From positions 1 through 8,737 of the forward strand of contig JAZNXU010000033.1 of the NCBI GenBank assembly GCA_045594065.1: a DNA stretch of 8,737 nt, written 5' to 3'. The first letter of the stretch is position 1; the number at the start of each line of letters is the position of its first letter. This DNA is from SIG565 sp045594065. GTDB lineage: Bacteria; Bacillota; Clostridia; Oscillospirales; Acutalibacteraceae. The translations under genes and the position numbers were made by a program. The notes beneath the pieces are model-generated. The model did not search any database. It was given only the letters and a program-made list of their open reading frames with translations, and was not told the DNA's origin. This document shows positions 1 to 6,011 of the stretch, piece after piece.

Positions 1-26
1 TTTAAGGACAAGCAAATTTAATCTAC

Positions 27-56
27 TACGCCAATGGTACGCCAGTTACTACGCCA
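27..56. repeat. Three phased TACGCCA direct repeats
   Basis: TACGCCA occurs at 27-33, 38-44 and 50-56, with start-to-start spacing of 11 and 12 bp, about one turn of the helix. The heptamer differs by one base from TACGACA, which occurs in tandem at 11 or 12 bp spacing at 277-300 and 1983-2007. Phased short repeats like this are typical of protein-binding arrays, for example arm-type sites of tyrosine integrases. That role is inferred; only the repeats are seen. Confidence 0.6.
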
Positions 57-208
57 AAATGCCGCACAGATACAAAGGGTTATATTCTGTGCTGTAAAAA
101 CGACTCTCTGAGACGACTTGAAACCATTGGAGTTTTGTACACTTAGGTATTGTTTTGTAACTTCGGGGGCAGAGGTCCCCACGATGAAACCCCTCGCAGA
201 GTAATATT

Positions 209-246
209 AAGCCGAAAACGCTTTTTTAAGGCGTTTTCGGCTTTTT
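209..246 (+). terminator. Intrinsic terminator in repeat copy A
   Basis: The 13-nt arm at 209-221 (AAGCCGAAAACGC) pairs perfectly with 231-243, and a T-run follows at 242-246. It would insulate the exporter operon from upstream transcription. The equivalent hairpin in copy B differs by a paired A-T to C-G change, so the helix itself seems to be conserved. Confidence 0.85.
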
Positions 247-276
247 GTTTATCCAAATTATTGCTTAAAAATGTGG

Positions 277-300
277 TTTACGACAGATTTACGACAAATG
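277..300. repeat. Left 24-bp direct repeat flanking the exporter operon
   Basis: This segment carries TTTACGACA at 277-285 and 288-296. It matches 1983-2007 completely except for one extra T in the right-hand copy (24 identical bases in a 25-column alignment). The two copies bracket the ABC exporter operon in the same orientation, as expected for recombination junctions of an inserted cassette or for duplicated protein-binding sites. The identity is seen; the recombination role is inferred. Confidence 0.75.
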
Positions 301-323
301 AGCAGGTTAGCAGTCCTTGGAAA

Positions 324-345
324 TTACGACAATAAGGTGTCGTAA
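324..345. other. Inverted repeat resembling a tyrosine-recombinase core site
   Basis: TTACGACA (324-331) and its exact reverse complement TGTCGTAA (338-345) are separated by 6 bp (ATAAGG). Core sites of tyrosine recombinases commonly have two inverted recombinase-binding arms around a 6-8 bp crossover region, although the arms are usually 9-13 bp. The same octamer is used as direct repeats nearby, which suggests one protein reads all of them. It could instead be a dimeric repressor operator. Confidence 0.45.
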
Positions 346-426
346 ACGCAATGTACCAACAGGATTACCGCTTACATATGAAATAGAACCGAATAGATGG
401 AAAAACGAGATTTTTCATAATTGAAA

Positions 427-442
427 TGCTATAATTCAGTAA
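427..442 (+). promoter_or_regulatory. Extended -10 promoter for the exporter operon
   Basis: TGCTATAAT at 427-435 is a perfect TATAAT (430-435) with the TGn extension. No convincing -35 hexamer lies 16-18 bp upstream, but extended -10 promoters can work without one. The predicted start near 442 would leave a leader of about 27 nt before the ATG at 469, which contains the ribosome site. Confidence 0.5.
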
Positions 443-468
443 ACGCATTCACGGAAAGGACAGATTGT

Positions 469-1197
469 ATGTATGCCATAAGGACTGCTAATCTAACTAA
501 AAAATATAAGGATACAGTTGCGGTAGACCAATTAAATTTGCAGGTTAAAAAAGGCGAATTGTTTTCTCTGCTCGGTGTAAATGGTGCCGGTAAAACGACC
601 ACGATTAAAATGCTGTCCTGCCTCACACAACCTACAAGCGGAGATGCCTTTATTATTGGAAAAAGCATTTGCAAAGATACAGCCGCTGTAAAATCGCTAA
701 TAGCCGTTTCTCCGCAGGAAACTGCGGTCGCATCCGGACTTTCGGTTCGGGAGAATCTTGAGCTGATGTGCGGGGTTCACGGTTTTACAAAGGACAAGCA
801 AAATGCGAAAATTGCAGAGCTGACCAAATTACTCGGATTGGAATCTGTTATCAAAAAAAAGGCAGGCAAACTGTCCGGAGGCTGGCAACGAAGACTTAGT
901 ATTGCAATGGCGCTGATCAGCGAACCGGAGATATTGTTCCTTGATGAACCTACGCTTGGTCTTGATGTACTTGCCAGAAGTGATTTGTGGGATTTGATAC
1001 ATTCACTTAAAGGGAAGATTACCATTATTCTGACAACGCACTATATGGAAGAAGCGGAAGCTTTGTCTGACCGTATCGCTATTATGAAAGACGGCAAGCT
1101 CCTTATCTGTGACACTGCAGAAAAGATAAAAGAAAGGGTAGGTACAGATAATTTTGAAGAAGCATTTATCCATATTGTCAAGGGGGTGGCAAAATGA
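469..1197 (+). CDS. ABC-2 type exporter ATP-binding protein (NatA/DrrA-like)
   Basis: This is a 242-aa nucleotide-binding subunit that would hydrolyse ATP on the cytoplasmic face to power export through the permease encoded next. All the ABC landmarks are visible: Walker A GVNGAGKT (36-43), Q-loop Gln83, signature LSGGWQ (135-140), Walker B ILFLDEP (155-161) with Glu160, D-loop GLD (164-166) and H-loop His191. The single domain and the TDNFEEAF-type C-terminus fit the drug/antibiotic/Na+ exporter branch. I chose ATG 469 because GGAAAGGA (453-460) sits 8 nt upstream. An in-frame TTG at 421 overlaps the predicted promoter and has no ribosome site. The stop overlaps the permease start (ATGA). 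Leucine codons (9 CTT, 7 CTG, 7 TTG of 31) differ from those in the kinase gene at 6012. The substrate cannot be told from the sequence; a drug, a peptide antibiotic or ions are all possible. Confidence 0.93.
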   Translation: MYAIRTANLTKKYKDTVAVDQLNLQVKKGELFSLLGVNGAGKTTTIKMLSCLTQPTSGDAFIIGKSICKDTAAVKSLIAVSPQETAVASGLSVRENLELMCGVHGFTKDKQNAKIAELTKLLGLESVIKKKAGKLSGGWQRRLSIAMALISEPEILFLDEPTLGLDVLARSDLWDLIHSLKGKITIILTTHYMEEAEALSDRIAIMKDGKLLICDTAEKIKERVGTDNFEEAFIHIVKGVAK

Positions 1198-1925
1198 GAA
1201 TGCTCACTTTTGCAAACAGAAATACGAAAGAAATATTACGAGATCCTCTGACTCTCTTCTTTGGACTCGGCTTTCCTCTTGTTTTAATTTTATTGTTAAG
1301 TGCCATACAAGCAAATATCCCCGTGAAACTGTTTGAAATACAACACCTGACTCCGGGTATAACGGTTTTCGGTTTGGCATTTATGACCTTATTTTCATCA
1401 ACCATTATTGCAAAAGACAGAGGTAGTTCGCTATTGCAGCGTTTGTATACAACCCCGCTGACCCCGCTGGATTTCATTCTCGGGTATACTTTGCCTATTA
1501 TGCCGATTTCTGTCGCTCAATGCGTTATCTGCTATATTGCCGCAATCGTTCTCGGGCTGGACATTACGGTAAATATTTTATATGCGGTGTTATTTATCAT
1601 TCCTGTTTCCATCCTCTACATTGCCTTGGGACTTCTTTGCGGAAGCGTACTGAACGATAAGCAGGTCGGTGGTATCTGCGGTGCGTTGCTAACCAACCTT
1701 TCGGCGTGGCTGTCCGGCGTTTGGTTTGATCTTGACCTTGTGGGCGGTGTGTTTAAGAAGATTTCCTACGCACTCCCGTTTGTTCATGCCGTAGATATGG
1801 AACGGGCTGTGCTTGCAGGTGATTTTACAGGGATTTTCCCTCATGTTTGGTGGGTACTTGGATATGCTGCCGTTCTGCTCGTATTGGCGGTGTTGATGTT
1901 CCTGCGACAGATGAAAAAACAGTAA
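1194..1925 (+). CDS. ABC-2 type exporter permease
   Basis: This 243-aa integral membrane subunit partners the ATPase encoded just upstream and should form the transport path. The order of features is typical of ABC2_membrane proteins. A short cytoplasmic N-terminus with RNTKEILRDP (9-18) precedes a first hydrophobic span (about 19-38), and further spans lie at about 54-72, 93-122, 125-153, 157-180 and 213-237. The conserved cytoplasmic motif RGSSLLQRLYTTPLTP (76-91) after the second span is a family hallmark. The start ATG overlaps the ATPase stop by 4 nt and is preceded by GGGGGTGG (about 1182-1189), so translation is likely coupled. No regulator or third subunit is present; two copies of each subunit would make the usual complex. 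There is no hairpin directly after the stop, so the terminator in repeat copy B (2155-2192) probably ends the transcript. Confidence 0.92.
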   Translation: MRMLTFANRNTKEILRDPLTLFFGLGFPLVLILLLSAIQANIPVKLFEIQHLTPGITVFGLAFMTLFSSTIIAKDRGSSLLQRLYTTPLTPLDFILGYTLPIMPISVAQCVICYIAAIVLGLDITVNILYAVLFIIPVSILYIALGLLCGSVLNDKQVGGICGALLTNLSAWLSGVWFDLDLVGGVFKKISYALPFVHAVDMERAVLAGDFTGIFPHVWWVLGYAAVLLVLAVLMFLRQMKKQ

Positions 1926-1982
1926 TTATCTATTTTAGAGGATATGTGTTTCTTTGCTTGACATAGTAAACACCCTTAAATT

Positions 1983-2007
1983 TTTACGACAGATTTTACG
2001 ACAAATG
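1983..2007. repeat. Right 25-bp direct repeat flanking the exporter operon
   Basis: TTTACGACA occurs at 1983-1991 and again as TTTACGACA at 1995-2003, followed by AATG. It is the partner of 277-300, with a single-base length difference. Together the two copies delimit a segment of about 1.68 kb that contains only the exporter operon, its promoter and the inverted repeat at 324-345. Confidence 0.75.
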
Positions 2008-2154
2008 GGATAAAGTTATGCCATATTATAAGAGGTTATTTTCTGCAATGAAACCGCTTTGGATTAACAAAGTCAGAAAAAGGCAGGATAAATAAGGGTA
2101 TAAGATTTATCTCGCCTAAATCCCCACGATGAAACCCATTACAGAGTAACCTTA

Positions 2155-2192
2155 AGCCGCAAACGCTTATTTGACAGCGTTTGCGGCGTTTT
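2155..2192 (+). terminator. Intrinsic terminator in repeat copy B
   Basis: GCCGCAAACGCT (2156-2167) pairs fully with AGCGTTTGCGGC (2176-2187) across an 8-nt loop, followed by GTTTTG. It is the first strong hairpin after the permease stop and so the likely end of the exporter transcript. Relative to copy A, one stem pair changes from A-T to C-G on both strands. Confidence 0.8.
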
Positions 2193-2240
2193 GTTAATCC
2201 ATAAAATCAATCAGAAGTGTAGTTTACGACAAACAAGTTA

Positions 2241-2274
2241 AAGGACTATGACATTTTTTGCCATAGTCTTTTTT
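2241..2274 (+). terminator. Intrinsic terminator upstream of the LysR gene
   Basis: AAGGACTATG (2241-2250) pairs with CATAGTCTTT (2262-2271), with one G-T pair, and a run of T extends to 2274. It lies about 25 bp before the LysR promoter and would block read-through from the exporter region. Confidence 0.8.
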
Positions 2275-2299
2275 GCACGGGGCAGAATGTCACGAACGA

Positions 2300-2328
2300 T
2301 TGAATATTAATTAAAAATGTGCTACAAT
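2300..2328 (+). promoter_or_regulatory. Promoter of the LysR-type regulator gene
   Basis: TTGAAT (2300-2305) and TACAAT (2323-2328) are separated by exactly 17 bp, and TGc just before the -10 adds an extended -10 element. Transcription should start near 2335, giving a leader of about 26 nt with AGAGGGTG before the ATG at 2361. Confidence 0.75.
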
Positions 2329-2360
2329 AGCTATAACCTAAATTTTTCAGAGGGTGAATT

Positions 2361-3281
2361 ATGAATATATTACATGTTAAATATGCGGTTGAGGTTGCAC
2401 GTGCGGGCTCGCTTAACAAGGCTTCCGAAAAATTATTTGTGGCGTTGCCGAATATCAGCCGTTCAATAAAAGAACTTGAGGCCGACCTTGGAATAACCAT
2501 TTTCGAGCGCACCGCCAAGGGCGTTACACTCACCCCCGAGGGTGAAGAGTTTATCGGCTACGCTAAGGGTCTTTTAAAGCAGATTGAGCATATTGAGGGC
2601 CTTTATAAAGACGGTTCTGCTAAAAAGCAGAAGTTTTCAATTTCGGTGCCGCGCGCCTGCTATATTTCTGATGCCTTTGTTGAGTTTTCTAAAACTCTTT
2701 CAACCGATGCCGCCGAAATATTCTATAAAGAAACCAACTCGCAAAGAACAATAAACAATATTATTAATCATGATTACAAATTGGGTATTATACGCTATGC
2801 TGAAAACTACGATAAATTCTTTAAAGCTATGCTTGAGGAAAAGGGGTTAAGCTATGAAATGGTTACCGAGTTTTCGTATGAGCTGCTGCTTAGCGCCAAT
2901 AATCCGCTGGCGAATAAAGACGAGATTGCTTTCGAGGATCTTAAAGATTTTATAGAGATTGCTCATGCCGACCCGTATGTACCCTCTCTGCCGCTTGCTA
3001 AGGTTATTAAAGAGGAGTTGCCCGATAATATTGATCGCCGAATCTTTATTTTTGAAAGGGCGAGCCAGTATGACTTGCTCTCTAGAAACCCGCAAACCTT
3101 TATGTGGGTTTCTCCCGCACCTGAAAATGTTTTAAAAAGCTATAACCTAGTCCAAAAGAAGTGCGCTGAAAACAAGAAGATATATAAAGATGTGCTAATA
3201 TATAAAAACGGGTATAAGCTTACCGAGCTCGATAAGAAATTTATAACAGCATTAACCGATACTAAGAACAAATATTTTTAA
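2361..3281 (+). CDS. LysR-type transcriptional regulator
   Basis: This 306-aa cytoplasmic DNA-binding protein has the normal LysR-type length. The N-terminal winged helix-turn-helix is clear: AGSLNKASEKLFVALPNISR (15-34) spans most of the HTH, followed by the IKELEADLG helix and the wing motif FERTAKGVTLTPEG (48-61). A linker helix runs to about residue 90. The remainder (about 90-300) fits the effector-binding domain but is not similar enough to a named regulator to suggest an inducer. ATG 2361 has AGAGGGTG 6-7 nt upstream. The gene sits directly upstream of adhE on the same strand, whereas LysR genes are often divergent from their targets. A hairpin and a separate adhE promoter lie between, so the two are probably transcribed separately. 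Control of adhE is a reasonable guess from position only. Confidence 0.9.
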   Translation: MNILHVKYAVEVARAGSLNKASEKLFVALPNISRSIKELEADLGITIFERTAKGVTLTPEGEEFIGYAKGLLKQIEHIEGLYKDGSAKKQKFSISVPRACYISDAFVEFSKTLSTDAAEIFYKETNSQRTINNIINHDYKLGIIRYAENYDKFFKAMLEEKGLSYEMVTEFSYELLLSANNPLANKDEIAFEDLKDFIEIAHADPYVPSLPLAKVIKEELPDNIDRRIFIFERASQYDLLSRNPQTFMWVSPAPENVLKSYNLVQKKCAENKKIYKDVLIYKNGYKLTELDKKFITALTDTKNKYF

Positions 3282-3286
3282 GGCAT

Positions 3287-3318
3287 AATGGGTATTATCG
3301 CTAATGATAATACCCATT
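3287..3318 (+). terminator. 13-bp perfect hairpin between the LysR gene and adhE
   Basis: AATGGGTATTATC (3287-3299) pairs perfectly with GATAATACCCATT (3306-3318) over a 6-nt loop, starting 6 nt after the LysR stop. The following tract (TAACATTTTC) is only weakly T-rich, so termination may be inefficient. The dyad lies 14 bp upstream of the adhE -35 and could also be an operator. The two roles cannot be separated from sequence. Confidence 0.6.
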
Positions 3319-3332
3319 TAACATTTTCATAA

Positions 3333-3361
3333 TTCACAAAAACCTGAAAGTCTGTTAAAAT
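3333..3361 (+). promoter_or_regulatory. Promoter of adhE
   Basis: TTCACA (3333-3338) and TAAAAT (3356-3361), each one mismatch from consensus, are spaced by 17 bp. The predicted start near 3368 leaves a leader of about 28 nt holding AAAGGA (3381-3386). The -10 lies inside the Rex-like operator at 3352-3369. Confidence 0.7.
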
Positions 3362-3369
3362 AATAACAA
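3352..3369. promoter_or_regulatory. Rex-type redox operator overlapping the adhE -10
   Basis: CTGTTAAAATAATAACAA matches the Rex consensus TTGTTAANNNNTTAACAA at 12 of its 14 defined positions, with the correct 4-bp spacer. Rex is the NADH/NAD+-sensing repressor that in many Firmicutes controls adhE and other fermentation genes; it leaves DNA when NADH is high. Covering the -10 would block RNA polymerase. The match is seen; Rex binding is inferred, and the rex gene is not in the window. Confidence 0.75.
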
Positions 3370-3395
3370 AGTTAATTATGAAAGGAATGCTTTAA

Positions 3396-6011
3396 TTGGA
3401 AACAAAAGCGAACAAAATAATCGATAGCGTTGAAAAGCTTGAAGAGGCTATTGAGCTTACCAGAGCCGCTCAACAAATTTTTGCTACCTACACTCAAGAG
3501 CAGGTGGATAAGATTTTTTTAGCTGCTGCATCAGCGGCTAACAAGGCGAGAATCCCGCTTGCTAAAATGGCGGTAGAAGAAACGGGAATGGGCGTTGTTG
3601 AGGATAAGGTTATTAAAAACAACTACGCCGCCGAATATATATATAATGCCTATAAAGACACTAAAACCTGTGGTGTTATAGAAGAGGATAAGGCATACGG
3701 CATTAAAAAGATTGCCGAGCCTATTGGTGTTATTGCGGCGGTTATCCCCACAACCAACCCGACTTCAACCGCAATTTTCAAGTGCCTTTTAGCACTTAAA
3801 ACACGCAATGCTATTATCATCTCACCACATCCGCGTGCTAAGAACTCAACCATCGCCGCAGCAAAGCTTGTGTTGGAGGCTGCAGTTAAGGCAGGTGCAC
3901 CCGAGGGTATAATCGATTGGATCGATGTTCCAAGCCTTGAGATGACCAACACCGTTATGAGAGAGGCAGATATAATTCTTGCTACAGGCGGTCCCGGAAT
4001 GGTTAAGGCAGCATATTCAAGCGGTAAGCCCGCGCTCGGCGTTGGAGCAGGTAACACACCCGCAATAATCGACGAGTCTGCCGATATTCTTTTAGCGGTT
4101 AACTCTATAATCCATTCTAAAACATTCGATAACGGTATGATTTGCGCTTCAGAGCAGTCGGTTATCGTGCCCGAGAAGATTTACGATGCCGTTAAAGCAG
4201 AGTTTGCTGTTCGCGGTTGCTATTTCTTAAACGATGAGGAAACCAAAAAGGTTAGAAAGACTATCATTATTAACGGTGCACTCAATGCTAAAATAGTTGG
4301 ACAGACAGCTCACAAAATCGCATCACTCGCCGGCGTTGAGGTCCCCGAAAGCGCTAAAATTCTTATCGGTGAAGTTCAGAGCGTAGAGCTTTCTGAGGAA
4401 TTTGCTCATGAAAAGTTATCCCCCGTTCTTGCTATGTATAAGGTAAAGGATTTCTCTGAAGCACTCGATAAGGCTGAGCGACTGGTAGCTGACGGTGGTT
4501 ACGGTCATACCTCATCGGTTTATCTTAACGAAATTACCGAAGGAGAAAAGCTCGATGAATTTGCGGCGCGTATGAAAACCTGCCGTATACTTGTTAACAC
4601 CCCGTCATCTCACGGTGGTATCGGCGACCTTTATAACTTTAAGCTTGCTCCGTCACTCACCTTAGGGTGCGGCTCTTGGGGCGGCAACTCGGTATCAGAA
4701 AATGTAGGTGTAAAACACCTTATTAATATTAAAACAGTAGCAGAAAGAAGGGAAAATATGCTTTGGTTCCGTGCACCTGAAAAGGTATATATTAAAAAAG
4801 GCTGCCTGCCTGTAGCGCTCGATGAGCTTAAAAATGTTATGGGTAAAAAGCGTGCCTTTATCGTAACCGATACTTTCCTTTACGAGAACGGCTACACAAA
4901 GCTTATTACCGATAAGCTCGATGAAATGGGTATTGCTCATACAACATTCTTCGATGTTCAGCCCGACCCGACTCTTGCTAACGCCAAAGCGGGTGCCGCT
5001 CAGATGGCGGCATTCAAGCCCGATACTATCATTGCTCTAGGCGGCGGCTCGGCTATGGATGCAGCTAAAATTATGTGGGTGCTTTATGAACACCCCGAGG
5101 CTGACTTTATGGATATGGCAATGCGCTTTATCGATATTCGTAAGCGTGTTTACACTTTCCCGAAAATGGGTGAAAAGGCATACTTTATTGCCGTTCCTAC
5201 TTCGGCTGGTACAGGAAGTGAGGTAACGCCATTTGCCGTTATCACTGATGAGGCAACAGGTGTTAAGTATCCGCTTGCTGATTATGAATTACTTCCAAAT
5301 ATGGCCATTATCGATACAGATTTCCATATGTCGGCACCTAAGGGCCTTACGGCGGCTTCGGGTATCGATGCCGTAACCCACGCGCTCGAGGCTTACGCGG
5401 CAATGCTTGCAACCGATTATACCGACGGTCTTGCACTTAAAGCCCTTAAAACAATCTTCGACTATCTGCCCCGCGCTTACGAAAACGGACAGACCGATGT
5501 TCAGGCAAGAGAGAAAATGGCTAACGCTGCTACTATGGCAGGCATGGCATTTGCCAATGCGTTCTTAGGTGTTTGCCACTCTATGGCACACAAGCTCGGT
5601 GCTTTCCACCACCTGCCCCACGGTGTTGCTAACGCTCTTATGATTGAGCAGGTGCTTCGCTTCAATGCGGCTGAGGCTCCCACAAAGATGGGTACCTTCT
5701 CTCAGTACGACCACCCGCACACCCTTGCTCGCTATGCCGAAGTAGCCGACTATTTAGGTCTTGGCGGCAAAACTGACGAAGAAAAGCTTGAAAAGCTTAT
5801 AAATGCTATTAATGAGCTTAAGGCAAAGGTTGGCATTAAGGAAACTATTAAGGATTACGGCGTTGATGAAAAGGAATTCCTTGATAACCTTGATGAAATG
5901 ACCGAGCAAGCTTTCGACGACCAGTGCACAGGCGCAAATCCGCGCTATCCGCTTATGAGCGAAATTAAGCAGATGTATCTAAACGCATACTATGGTAAGG
6001 AGGAGAAATAA
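3396..6011 (+). CDS. adhE: Bifunctional acetaldehyde-CoA/alcohol dehydrogenase
   Basis: AdhE converts acetyl-CoA to acetaldehyde and then ethanol, using two NADH, and so disposes of reductant in fermentation; the family assembles into cytoplasmic spirosome filaments. At 871 aa it has normal length. The N-terminal aldehyde dehydrogenase half (about 1-440) contains PTTNPTSTAIFK, SPHPRAKN, ATGGPGMVKAAYSSGKPA and catalytic Cys250 in FDNGMICASEQS. After a linker, the iron-dependent alcohol dehydrogenase half (about 455-871) has the dinucleotide motif GGGS (549-552) and metal ligands Asp658, His662, His728 and His742, each offset by +5 from the E. coli AdhE ligands. The start is TTG 3396, with AAAGGA 9 nt upstream. 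An ATG at 3378 meets a stop after five codons, and the TTG start gives the expected N-terminus. Expression is probably Rex-controlled. The next gene starts immediately after the stop. Identification is very secure. Confidence 0.98.
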   Translation: METKANKIIDSVEKLEEAIELTRAAQQIFATYTQEQVDKIFLAAASAANKARIPLAKMAVEETGMGVVEDKVIKNNYAAEYIYNAYKDTKTCGVIEEDKAYGIKKIAEPIGVIAAVIPTTNPTSTAIFKCLLALKTRNAIIISPHPRAKNSTIAAAKLVLEAAVKAGAPEGIIDWIDVPSLEMTNTVMREADIILATGGPGMVKAAYSSGKPALGVGAGNTPAIIDESADILLAVNSIIHSKTFDNGMICASEQSVIVPEKIYDAVKAEFAVRGCYFLNDEETKKVRKTIIINGALNAKIVGQTAHKIASLAGVEVPESAKILIGEVQSVELSEEFAHEKLSPVLAMYKVKDFSEALDKAERLVADGGYGHTSSVYLNEITEGEKLDEFAARMKTCRILVNTPSSHGGIGDLYNFKLAPSLTLGCGSWGGNSVSENVGVKHLINIKTVAERRENMLWFRAPEKVYIKKGCLPVALDELKNVMGKKRAFIVTDTFLYENGYTKLITDKLDEMGIAHTTFFDVQPDPTLANAKAGAAQMAAFKPDTIIALGGGSAMDAAKIMWVLYEHPEADFMDMAMRFIDIRKRVYTFPKMGEKAYFIAVPTSAGTGSEVTPFAVITDEATGVKYPLADYELLPNMAIIDTDFHMSAPKGLTAASGIDAVTHALEAYAAMLATDYTDGLALKALKTIFDYLPRAYENGQTDVQAREKMANAATMAGMAFANAFLGVCHSMAHKLGAFHHLPHGVANALMIEQVLRFNAAEAPTKMGTFSQYDHPHTLARYAEVADYLGLGGKTDEEKLEKLINAINELKAKVGIKETIKDYGVDEKEFLDNLDEMTEQAFDDQCTGANPRYPLMSEIKQMYLNAYYGKEEK

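Larger units (their letters stand above)
46..300 (+). repeat. Diverged intergenic repeat element, copy A
   Basis: This non-coding stretch is a diverged direct copy of 1983-2231. The best-conserved block, 176-214, aligns without gaps to 2121-2159 at about 34 of 39 positions, including an identical TCCCCACGATGAAACCC and then CAGAGTAA and TTAAGCCG at the same spacing. A terminator hairpin follows, then ATCCA and GTTTACGACA. The distance from the last left-hand TACG motif to the first right-hand TACGACA is 229 bp here and 228 bp in copy B. It could be the end of a mobile element or a small structured RNA with its own terminator. I do not recognise the family. A 61-codon frame inside it has no ribosome site and is not treated as a gene. 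Confidence 0.7.
1983..2231 (+). repeat. Diverged intergenic repeat element, copy B
   Basis: This is the second copy of the element described at 46-300 and fills most of the gap between the permease and the LysR gene. Shared parts, in order, are a double TACGACA array, GGTTAT.TTCTG (about 2034-2046), TCCCCACGATGAAACCC (2121-2137), CAGAGTAA (2142-2149), a terminator hairpin, an ATCCA segment and a final TTTACGACA (2223-2231). The left half has diverged much more than the right. No coding frame is conserved between the copies, so the element looks like a site or an RNA, not a gene remnant. No promoter with both hexamers was found inside it. Confidence 0.7.

Noticed and set aside
150..335. 61-codon plus-strand frame within repeat copy A
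   Set aside because: It has no ribosome site, crosses a terminator hairpin, and has no counterpart frame in copy B; the DNA repeat explains the conservation.
421..468. Upstream TTG start for the ABC ATPase
   Set aside because: It overlaps the extended -10 promoter, lacks a ribosome site, and adds 16 residues before the normal family N-terminus.
1958..1990. TTGACA at 1958-1963 as the -35 of a promoter reading into repeat copy B
   Set aside because: No acceptable -10 hexamer lies 16-18 bp downstream (the positions read TTTTTA).
27..2231. CRISPR array or integron attC sites as the explanation of the TACG-type repeats
   Set aside because: The repeats are 7-9 bp with 11-12 bp pitch and no spacers of uniform length, and there are no GTTRRRY/RYYYAAC ends as in attC.
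3378..3395. ATG at 3378 as the adhE start
   Set aside because: It runs into a TAA after five codons, before the adhE frame begins.
3650..4057. 135-codon minus-strand frame within adhE
   Set aside because: It lies fully opposite the highly conserved aldehyde dehydrogenase half, with no ribosome site or recognisable domain; it is a shadow frame.
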